From: a virus
Strand: one strand, 5' to 3'
DNA: 27,704 bases
IMG/VR virus record: IMGVR_UViG_3300030419_000980
Location: 1-27,704 of that record
Shown here: piece by piece, positions 20,761-27,704 of the stretch
Position numbering within the stretch: position 1 is the first letter of the stretch
Layout: every line of letters begins with the position of its first letter
Program-made: the position numbers and the translations under genes
Notes under the pieces: model-generated
Seen by the model: only the letters and a program-made list of their open reading frames with translations
What the model was told of the DNA's origin: nothing
The model's database searches: none

Positions 20761-21603
20761 TTAACCTATCATATCTAACGGTGGAAGTTCATAAGTGTTA
20801 GACATTTGCTCTCTGATGACTTCTAGATCTTTTTCTGCATCATCATAGATTTGTCTTCCATTTAATTCTATACCACCAGGTAATTTAACTCCTTGGAATT
20901 TAAGTAAATTCTGTCCCCACTGTCTTTTCATAGTTGCAGTGAGATATCGTTTTAAGAAAGAATCATTCCACACTCTTGCATAATCACTAGGATCAAGAGT
21001 TCTCCAACAATCGATAATAATATAATCATTTGCGGTCATACTAGCCCAATCAATATCAAGATACAATCTATCCATTCTTTGATTAAATCTTATTTGCTTC
21101 TGAGTTGTTAACAAAAACTCAATATCCTCTAGATAAGTTTTTGTCATTGCATAAGTCAGAAGTTCAATAGCACCCCAATAATAAACATCATTTAAAAATA
21201 ACTGGTACTTAACACTAAACATATTATTAGTAACAGTGTTAGTACCATCAAAATGAAATACTTTGTTTACCCCAATAACTGCTGGTGGTACTTGTAAATA
21301 ATTACTATTTTCATACCAATCAAACTGTACGGATGATCCATCAATATCAGAGGTTGCACTGGTTGTTGTTATACCTGGACCAGAGGACGGTTTTGCTCTA
21401 CCCCTATCAATATCGTCCTGAGTTATCTTATATTTTAAATACGTATTCAGAACACCGTCAAAATGACGTTCATTGAAGAGTTGTATAGCATCATCAATTA
21501 AATCTTGACACTGTTCATCTGCAAGGTTTATTTCCAGAACAGGAGCACCTAATTGTCGTAGACAATACTCTTTTAATTCGTTTCTACTTGCTGGTTGTGC
21601 CAT
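20761..21603 (-). CDS. gp13: Neck protein gp13
   Basis: This is a head-completion protein that docks on the portal after packaging. Its 280 residues compare with 309 in T4. The start MAQPASRNELKEYCLRQLGA, then APVLEINLADEQCQDLIDDA (about 20-39), is the conserved marine T4-like gp13 N-terminus. DPSDYARVWNDSFLKRYLTA and LLKFQGVKLPGGIELNGRQI in the C-terminal third are also typical. The start at 21603 is fixed by a strong AAGGAGGT nine bases upstream and a CTAAATA motif. It is the first gene of the 13-14-15-16 run. Confidence 0.95.
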   Translation of the reverse strand: MAQPASRNELKEYCLRQLGAPVLEINLADEQCQDLIDDAIQLFNERHFDGVLNTYLKYKITQDDIDRGRAKPSSGPGITTTSATSDIDGSSVQFDWYENSNYLQVPPAVIGVNKVFHFDGTNTVTNNMFSVKYQLFLNDVYYWGAIELLTYAMTKTYLEDIEFLLTTQKQIRFNQRMDRLYLDIDWASMTANDYIIIDCWRTLDPSDYARVWNDSFLKRYLTATMKRQWGQNLLKFQGVKLPGGIELNGRQIYDDAEKDLEVIREQMSNTYELPPLDMIG

Positions 21604-21612
21604 TTATACAAT

Positions 21613-21620
21613 ACCTCCTT
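21613..21620 (-). promoter_or_regulatory. gp13: Strong ribosome binding site AAGGAGGT for gp13
   Basis: AAGGAGGT lies nine bases before the ATG at 21603, the best Shine-Dalgarno in the window. Confidence 0.8.
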
Positions 21621-21623
21621 CAG

Positions 21624-21630
21624 TATTTAG
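21624..21630 (-). promoter_or_regulatory. Late promoter motif CTAAATA upstream of gp13
   Basis: The minus strand reads CCCTAAATACTG. TAA at 21629-21627 is the stop of the upstream 141-aa gene. It lies 20 bases before the gp13 ATG. Confidence 0.55.
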
Positions 21631-22052
21631 GGTGCAGATGAAACGCCACCCCTTACCATGATATTCCCATCGGCAATTCTGTAAACGGTAGCACCAGAAC
21701 TTACAAGAACATCATAAACATATCTTCCTTCTGATATATTTCTTGTTGCAGTAGATCCCAATGAAATGGTAAATTTACCTGCAGTAGAACTAGTAGTATC
21801 AATACCAACAATAAAAGTTGCGGTAGCAGTAGATCCTGATCCAACAGATACACTTTTCTTCATCTGAGATGAACCTGTCCAACCTGTTGTAGTAGCAATA
21901 CCAACAGCATTAGTGGTAGAAAAATTCCATCCAGTATTTGAAGTATCTACTACCTCAAAAGTTCCAGTAAAATCTGCACCAACATTTAAAGTTAAATCGG
22001 CAGCATATGCTACTCCAGCTTCTGGATCAAAGGTAATTTTCTTAGTTGCCAT
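21627..22052 (-). CDS. Beta-rich virion structural protein, 141 aa
   Basis: The protein begins MATKKITFDPEAGVAYAADL and is almost wholly beta-forming, with Thr, Ser, Gly and Val predominating and no cysteine. Alternating strands such as DFTGTFEVVD, TATATFIVGID and GRYVYDVLVS, ending in a short IMVRGGV strand, suggest an immunoglobulin-like or baseplate-upper-protein-like N-terminal domain. Proteins of this design usually decorate virions or form adaptors for fibres. I cannot name a T4 counterpart. The start at 22052 has CGGAG nine bases upstream and overlaps the preceding small gene by 11 bases. It is placed between the giant DUF4815 protein and gp13. Confidence 0.8.
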   Translation of the reverse strand: MATKKITFDPEAGVAYAADLTLNVGADFTGTFEVVDTSNTGWNFSTTNAVGIATTTGWTGSSQMKKSVSVGSGSTATATFIVGIDTTSSTAGKFTISLGSTATRNISEGRYVYDVLVSSGATVYRIADGNIMVRGGVSSAP

Positions 22053-22245
22053 TTACCAGACTCCGTAGAAGTTGCTTGATTTCATTCATCTCACTTTTTA
22101 GTTCAGCGAGATCTTCTTCCATAGATTCTGCTTTCTTTTGACGAGACTTATACTCATCATATTCAGATCTATTGGTATTAACAACAAAATTAGTTCTAGA
22201 ATTCTTAACTAGATTATCACGACCTTTTACTTTAAGATATGTCAT
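22042..22245 (-). CDS. Small coiled-coil protein, 67 aa
   Basis: Starting at the ATG at 22245, one base after the upstream stop (TAATATG), the protein reads MTYLKVKGRDNLVKNSRTNF and ends LLRSLVNGN. A basic N-terminal half is followed by an amphipathic helix (ESMEEDLAELKSEMNEIKQLLRSL, about 43-63) with regular Leu/Met/Ile heptads. The frame also allows a TTG start three codons earlier, less likely. Similar short coiled-coil proteins occur just upstream of gp13 in marine T4-like phages, with no known function. It may be a small assembly factor or adaptor for its structural neighbours; that is position-based only. Confidence 0.78.
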   Translation of the reverse strand: MTYLKVKGRDNLVKNSRTNFVVNTNRSEYDEYKSRQKKAESMEEDLAELKSEMNEIKQLLRSLVNGN

Positions 22246-22246
22246 A

Positions 22247-25200
22247 TTATGCAAGTGTGATAACTCTTAAATTAGACATTCTTGGTACGAATGCTTGATT
22301 AGTAGAAGTAAAGTCAAGTTTAATCCTAAAAGCCTTGAATGATTGTAAATTATTTACAGTAAAGGTATACTCTCTGTAATTTAATTTATCTGGAGTAAAT
22401 CCAGAAGCATCAGACTTAGGAACTAAAGTGTCAGATCTTCCATCATTATTAGCAGGATCAATAACATTTCCCTTTTCATTCACATTAAGATAACCTGGGA
22501 AAGGAGTAAATACAGGCTCAAAATTCTCTGCATCACTAGTAGCATAGAATGCCCTTACATCATTATAATCATTAAGATGAGCATCAAAGATAATCTTAAT
22601 AGAAGTTGCTGATGTTTCTAAAACATTTTCTTTAGAAATATACTGACAAGCATTTGGATCTGCCGCAATAGTATCAACTCTATCATCAGTTATATAACTA
22701 GAAACCATATTATCAATACGGTTAGAAGTTAAAATTGCACTTATTCTCTGAGAATCAATCCACGGTGATAACCTATTATCCTCTGTAGAAAGATTAAGAG
22801 TTAAATTAAGAGATCTGTCGCCAGGAAGTACTGTAACACTAGAATTATTTGTTTCATTAACTCTAGAAGCAATAACTCTAGGAGAATCTAGATAATTATT
22901 CTTATTCAAAACAACAGATTCATAACCCTTATCTGAAAATGGAGTATCTGAACCTTGTCCCGATCCATTATTCAAACTTGTACCACTAATAGTACGTACT
23001 TCTGCTGAAAGATTAGTTCCAGGAACCGTAACATTAGTAATCATAGGACTAATGACTTCAAACGGCATATTCTGAGTGGCACGAATATTATATCCACCAC
23101 TAGATTTGGTTGAATTTGTATAGAGAACAGGGAAACTTAATCCATCCGTTCTACCAACACCTGTAGAAGAACTTGTATCCAACTTAATAGTATAGGAATC
23201 AAATGTAATTGGAGTACTTGTAGTCTGAATACCAACATCACTTAAGGTGTGAGTGGTATTAATTCTCCTTAAGGATAATCCTCCAAGTTCATACTTATAA
23301 ACAGATTGTCCTGAAATGTAATTCCTTGATTCAGTAGAGTCTACATTTCTTGTAACTCCACCTAAAGTATTACCACTAGCAGTAGAATAAGAGATAATTT
23401 CATCTCCAATCAATGCATAACCTAAATTGGTAGTACCTACACCAACATTCTCAAATGTACTAAAGTCACTACTAGAATCAATCGATATAGAAGCTGTAGA
23501 ATCAGCAGCATAAGGAGAAGATAGTTTGGTTGGTGAAACGTCAGATGCTACCTTAGAAAGAGTAACTCTGTTAGTTTCATGATGCATACCATGATTCTTA
23601 TGATCCACAGTAAAGTGTAAACCATCAGTAACAGGAGTTATGGTTAGAGTATCACCATATATTCTTTCAGCACCCCAATTCATTTGCGTTGTAACACCCG
23701 TTGTAGTTTGAGTGTATAGCATTGTAGTGCCAGCTCCAGTAGAGAAATCTCCTTGAACCTGATCCAGAATAATTTGGTTAGTTGCTCCAAGAGAAACAAC
23801 AGATAATCTTCCATTAATACCAATACTTGTAGTAAATCCAAGTACATCACCTACTTGATAACCAGTTCCTGGAGTTGTTATAGTTCCAGAAGCGACTACC
23901 CCACTAGAAACAACAACTGTTGCTTTCATACCACTACCATTACCAGTAATATTAGTGAGTCCAATACCAGTGAATGATCCATCAGTATATCCATAACCAG
24001 CATTTACCACAGTCATCGCTGCAAGAGCACAACTACCAGCGAAACCAACTAACTTACCAGTACCAGTAGATCCAGTTTGACTGACTTCAGTTCCCAATTC
24101 CATTGCTGTATTACCAGCTAAGGTTGTTCCTAAACCAACTCTGATCTTTCTGGATTGCAAATTAATAGAATCTGGCATCAATACAGGAATTTGAGAGTTT
24201 CCTTCGCCCAAAATAGGACTATAAACTTGTAAAGTACCACTAGTTTCAAATTGTGCTCTATTTAAAGTGAACTTAAGATCTTCCCACTGACTTGGATCCC
24301 ATGTTGAACCGTTCTGGGATTTGAATAGTGATCCAAGGAAAGGTTGCTGAGAGACAAATTCGTCAGTTATTAAATCATTTTCTCCCACTCTTGAAATAAA
24401 GACTCTATATTGATTAGAATTGGACCTTAAGACAAATGCATATTCGGTTCCACCTTCTAGATAAATGGGAGATTTAAAACTAAATCTAGTTGCTACACTA
24501 CCATCTTGAGAAACAGTAATCTCATCTGGATTTTTATAGATTTGTGAGAATGGTAAGACATCAGTTGTTGGAGTACCATTACTCATAGGTCGAAGTTCAC
24601 AAATCACAGGTGTATTATCAGGGTCTATCTTCTGGAAGAATACATCACAACTTGTAACAAAAATACCACCTGGATCTTCAACATTAAAGGATTGTGCAAG
24701 AGGGTCATGCCTCCATCTCCTTTCTCCCGTTATAACTCGTACCTCTCTTGATCCTAGTTGAGCTGTTGTAGTTTGAGTACTAACAAATTCTCTTGCTGCC
24801 CTTTCTTGTCTAGTTTCAATAGTGTCAACACGAGCATTTCTTACCGAAATAATATTTTCTTGAACTGTCTTTATAGTTCCAGTTGCTTCATAATTTTCTT
24901 CACCAAGAGTACTTGCATTATTATCATTACCCTCAGGAGCATCAGTAAATTTAAATGTCTTCACTCCCGTTTCCCAAGTAGGATTCATGGGATTATTTGG
25001 ATTTGGAATAAAGAAACTTGCTAAACAACTGGAAGCATAGTCAGAAACTAATCTTAAATTGGTAATTTTAGCTTGAGCATTAGAAGTTTGACCTTTAAGA
25101 ACCATTCCAGATTCTACCCACCCAAAGAAATCTCCTTGTGGTTGTTCTGCTAACGCCATAATATCAACGTTCAAAATAGTAGAAGTTGATGAATATGATG

Positions 25201-27704
25201 GGGGAATAACTGTAGGATTACCTTCAAGTTGAACCTGACCAGGATTACCTGAATAAGTCTCTAATACAACAGGTCCAGTTTCAGAAGTATAAGGATTACT
25301 TGAATATATTCTTGTAGGAGCATTAAATGGTCCTTCCTTATGATTAGACTGTGCTACTCTAAAGTTAACTACAGAGAAAGTAGCGGATCCATCAGTAGTA
25401 GTTCTTTGAACTTCTCCAACTACAGTTTCTCCAACCTGGAAAGTACCTGTAGTCATCTCAATTTCTAACAACTTAGGAATCATAAACCTATCAACATTCA
25501 CCATATCAAAGAAGGAATATATCCTTGTTAATGGTTTAAATCCTTTACCTTCAACAGCAACATTTCTAGAACGCATAATAGGAGCAGCGTCCTCACTAAT
25601 TGTTCTATCACCAAAGGAGAAATTATCCCAAGATTCTGTTATAAGTTGTCTACTTCCAGATCTCCAATCAAAACCAGTTCTAAAAGTATCAACCATCGTA
25701 TCACGGAAAGTAGTTGTTAAACGATCTTCCCAATTTTGCACTCCTCTCCACCGATGACCACCAATATTAGTAGTTCCACGACGAGTAACTCTCGTTTCTG
25801 TGCGATTTCTTGTTCTAGTTTCAGTTTCAGTTCCTGTCCAAACAGTTTCCCAACCATTCCATAAGATATCAGTTAGTCCAGTTTGTGGATCAAATCCACC
25901 AAAGTCTCTTTCTGCATCCGCAATGGTCTGCATATAATTTCCTTCTACCTGTACCACTTGTGCATCAATTCTTACAGTATCTACCCAGGTATCAGAAGCT
26001 GGAGTTAATTCAATATCACCTTTCCAAACACTCATTATGAAAGGAGTAACAGATTCAGATCTAGTACCAAATGGTTGTTTTACCCATTCCGTTTCAGTAT
26101 AATCTAATGTAATACAATCACCAGTTTTCTTTATATTAGTACCTTCTGGTTCTGTAACGCCATCATATATGTTAGCACTGCCTTCAACAGGACCTATCTG
26201 TAAATCAATCGCATTAGTATAATGAGTAGGTCTAGATTCTTTATTTGTTGGATCTATACTATTCTTAATCTTAACTCGATCTTCTTGTGCTTTAAAATCA
26301 ACAAAATTATCTACAAAGAAACCAGATTTAAACTTATTCAATCCATTAGCATCAGGAATGAATAAATTCTCAGTAGCAGTTTCTAATAAGGTTAAAGAAG
26401 TATAATATTCAAGATTTTGAATCCTCTCTTCGAGTTTTCTAATATCTTGCATCCTATATCCCTTATGCTTCAAGAAAGATATAGATGCCTCTGATGGATT
26501 GAATAGATATGGTGGAAGAGTAACCTTTGCTAATTCCATTGCATCATCAAGAGGTACAGATGCTTCTGGATTCTCTGCAGGGTCTCCCTTGACAACCTTT
26601 ATATCTCCACCTTTAGTAAGGTAAATTCTATCGATTCTTCCAAGATAGAAGGAATAATCCGTAGTAAGTGCTTCATCAGATGCTAGAATGTTACTAGCAG
26701 AATTTCCACTTTGATTAAATGATCTTCCCAAAAATTCTAAAGGAGATCTACTATTAGTGGCCTGAACAGTATAATCAGAAACTCTAGGTCTTATATCAAT
26801 AATGTCAGTATTTCTAATACCATTTACTTCAGAAATATCAGTATCATAATCAAATGCATCATAAGAATTCTTAGTAGTAATATCACCTTCATCTCCTGAA
26901 TCATAATATGCACTGGTGAAATAAACCTTTAGTTGTTTTTTAGGTGCATCAGATTTATTCTTCCGAGTAATGAATCCATAATTATAGAAAGTTCCCTTTT
27001 GTCCATTATTGAAAGTATAATTAGCTCCAATATCGTTACTTGGTTCAGAAATAGTAGTTATAACTCCCCTAACATTAGATTCTTTGAAAGTAACTGTTTC
27101 ACCTTCATTGAAAGCAGTATCATTTCTTAAAGTATATGAAATCTGAGTGGTACTCAATTCTTCAGCATATGATGCAATAGCACCAGAATCTTCTCCAACA
27201 ATTGTCTCACCAATAATCAAATCTTGTGTCTGTCCAGTTACACCGTCCAATGAAGCTAAAGTCATCTTAGGAGCAGATGCAGTAGAAGTATCTCTTGATT
27301 CAAAAATTCCTAAAATTCTAATAACATCAGGAACATTCAAACAAATTTTCTCATCTTGAACTCTAGTTCCATATGAGAATGTACCATAAGTTAATCCATC
27401 ATTTAATGTAGTAGATCCAGTACCTGAAGCAGCTGTAGTGGATTTATCAACAATAACAGAATTAACTCTCTGCAATCTCTTATTTTTTGCCTTTATTGTA
27501 CCTTTACTTAAAGTAGTAACCAATTGAGCAGTCCGATTAACTGCCAAGTCAGTTCCTATATTACTAATAGTAATCTCTGTATTTCCATTACTAAAAGTAA
27601 ACTTATCTTGTGTAAGAACTTCGGTAGCACCATCAGTCCTTATTAAAGAATATCTTTCTTCATCAAAAGGTAAGAATGCTTCATTTGGACCTGCTACAAC
27701 ATTA
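22247..27704 (-). CDS. Giant DUF4815-type virion structural protein, 5' end cut by window edge
   Basis: The frame stays open from its stop at 22247 to the right edge, giving at least 1,818 residues. The first visible residues (NVVAGPNEAFLPFDEERYSL) continue smoothly into the body, so a TTG at 27547 is not the start. LPFDEERYSLIRTDG, YGTRVQDEKICLNVPDV, NTDIIDIRPRVSDY, SASNILASDEALTTDYSFYLGRID-like and YYTSLTLLETATENL-like segments are characteristic of the large DUF4815 proteins of marine T4-like phages. These are thought to be baseplate/tail-fibre-associated by virion proteomics and position. An Arg/Thr-rich patch (RTRNRTETRVTRRG) follows the first third, and later parts hold GxGY and DGDEIISY-like beta modules. 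It lies upstream of gp13, where T4 carries baseplate and fibre genes (9-12, wac). The exact role is not settled. Confidence 0.88.
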   Translation of the reverse strand, partial: NVVAGPNEAFLPFDEERYSLIRTDGATEVLTQDKFTFSNGNTEITISNIGTDLAVNRTAQLVTTLSKGTIKAKNKRLQRVNSVIVDKSTTAASGTGSTTLNDGLTYGTFSYGTRVQDEKICLNVPDVIRILGIFESRDTSTASAPKMTLASLDGVTGQTQDLIIGETIVGEDSGAIASYAEELSTTQISYTLRNDTAFNEGETVTFKESNVRGVITTISEPSNDIGANYTFNNGQKGTFYNYGFITRKNKSDAPKKQLKVYFTSAYYDSGDEGDITTKNSYDAFDYDTDISEVNGIRNTDIIDIRPRVSDYTVQATNSRSPLEFLGRSFNQSGNSASNILASDEALTTDYSFYLGRIDRIYLTKGGDIKVVKGDPAENPEASVPLDDAMELAKVTLPPYLFNPSEASISFLKHKGYRMQDIRKLEERIQNLEYYTSLTLLETATENLFIPDANGLNKFKSGFFVDNFVDFKAQEDRVKIKNSIDPTNKESRPTHYTNAIDLQIGPVEGSANIYDGVTEPEGTNIKKTGDCITLDYTETEWVKQPFGTRSESVTPFIMSVWKGDIELTPASDTWVDTVRIDAQVVQVEGNYMQTIADAERDFGGFDPQTGLTDILWNGWETVWTGTETETRTRNRTETRVTRRGTTNIGGHRWRGVQNWEDRLTTTFRDTMVDTFRTGFDWRSGSRQLITESWDNFSFGDRTISEDAAPIMRSRNVAVEGKGFKPLTRIYSFFDMVNVDRFMIPKLLEIEMTTGTFQVGETVVGEVQRTTTDGSATFSVVNFRVAQSNHKEGPFNAPTRIYSSNPYTSETGPVVLETYSGNPGQVQLEGNPTVIPPSYSSTSTILNVDIMALAEQPQGDFFGWVESGMVLKGQTSNAQAKITNLRLVSDYASSCLASFFIPNPNNPMNPTWETGVKTFKFTDAPEGNDNNASTLGEENYEATGTIKTVQENIISVRNARVDTIETRQERAAREFVSTQTTTAQLGSREVRVITGERRWRHDPLAQSFNVEDPGGIFVTSCDVFFQKIDPDNTPVICELRPMSNGTPTTDVLPFSQIYKNPDEITVSQDGSVATRFSFKSPIYLEGGTEYAFVLRSNSNQYRVFISRVGENDLITDEFVSQQPFLGSLFKSQNGSTWDPSQWEDLKFTLNRAQFETSGTLQVYSPILGEGNSQIPVLMPDSINLQSRKIRVGLGTTLAGNTAMELGTEVSQTGSTGTGKLVGFAGSCALAAMTVVNAGYGYTDGSFTGIGLTNITGNGSGMKATVVVSSGVVASGTITTPGTGYQVGDVLGFTTSIGINGRLSVVSLGATNQIILDQVQGDFSTGAGTTMLYTQTTTGVTTQMNWGAERIYGDTLTITPVTDGLHFTVDHKNHGMHHETNRVTLSKVASDVSPTKLSSPYAADSTASISIDSSSDFSTFENVGVGTTNLGYALIGDEIISYSTASGNTLGGVTRNVDSTESRNYISGQSVYKYELGGLSLRRINTTHTLSDVGIQTTSTPITFDSYTIKLDTSSSTGVGRTDGLSFPVLYTNSTKSSGGYNIRATQNMPFEVISPMITNVTVPGTNLSAEVRTISGTSLNNGSGQGSDTPFSDKGYESVVLNKNNYLDSPRVIASRVNETNNSSVTVLPGDRSLNLTLNLSTEDNRLSPWIDSQRISAILTSNRIDNMVSSYITDDRVDTIAADPNACQYISKENVLETSATSIKIIFDAHLNDYNDVRAFYATSDAENFEPVFTPFPGYLNVNEKGNVIDPANNDGRSDTLVPKSDASGFTPDKLNYREYTFTVNNLQSFKAFRIKLDFTSTNQAFVPRMSNLRVITLA

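Noticed and set aside
27545-27547. TTG as the start codon of the giant DUF4815 gene
   Set aside because: The frame is open for 52 further codons to the window edge, and those codons encode a typical continuation of the family (FLPFDEERYSL). The gene is therefore cut by the edge.
1-27704. tRNA genes, integrase or attachment sites, insertion sequences, photosynthesis or other auxiliary metabolic genes apart from the oxygenases
   Set aside because: None was seen. The window is filled by co-oriented structural and recombination genes with no gap long enough to hide them.

Overview
This window is a contiguous piece of the virion-morphogenesis region of a marine T4-like myovirus, most likely a cyanophage (Kyanoviridae-type) or a close relative infecting another marine bacterium. 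The evidence is the T4 gene order 13-14-15-16 ... 17-18-19-20-67-...-21-22-23 followed by uvsY and uvsW, protein sequences of the marine cyanomyovirus type, AT-rich DNA, very tight packing (ATGA and TAATG overlaps), and a T4-type late-promoter motif (ATAAATA or CTAAATA) at most gene junctions. There are no photosynthesis genes or tRNAs in view, so the host cannot be fixed from this window. Every supported gene is on the minus strand, so transcription runs from high to low coordinates.

In transcription order: (1) 27704-21627: a very large DUF4815-type virion protein, cut by the window edge, then a small coiled-coil protein and a beta-rich structural protein. (2) 21603-17877: neck and tail-completion proteins gp13, gp14 (with a large repeat-rich insertion), gp15, and the small terminase gp16. 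(3) 17829-13330: an accessory cassette that separates the two terminase genes. It holds an 880-residue coiled-coil/beta fibre protein, two small proteins with N-termini like the capsid-targeting sequence of T4 internal head proteins, a membrane-type glycine-rich protein, and three small or hypothetical genes. (4) 13327-8739/7024: large terminase gp17, tail sheath gp18, tail tube gp19 and portal gp20. (5) 6967-2791: the head set, namely acidic core protein gp67, an unknown structural protein, prohead protease gp21, scaffold gp22 and major capsid gp23, ended by a strong intrinsic terminator at 2729-2758. (6) 2709-1: two small unknown genes, a second tube-fold structural protein, recombination mediator uvsY, two different 2OG-Fe(II) oxygenase-like genes, and the start of helicase uvsW, cut by the left edge.

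The genes work together as follows. gp22 and gp67 form the scaffold core inside the gp23 shell on the gp20 portal. gp21 digests the core and trims gp23; its consensus sites are visible in gp22, gp23 and both small cassette proteins. gp16/gp17 package DNA, gp13/gp14 seal the neck, and gp18/gp19/gp15 build the tail. Four small genes were found by direct reading beyond the longer obvious frames: uvsW 5' end at 1-128, 54 aa at 2323-2487, 52 aa at 13330-13488 (ATG start), and 44 aa at 13865-13999. No intergenic stretch exceeds about 60 bases, so there is no unexplained gap of 300 bases or more. The most interesting items are the putative internal head proteins, the hyperplastic cassette between the terminase genes, the repeat insertion in gp14, and late promoters built into stop codons.
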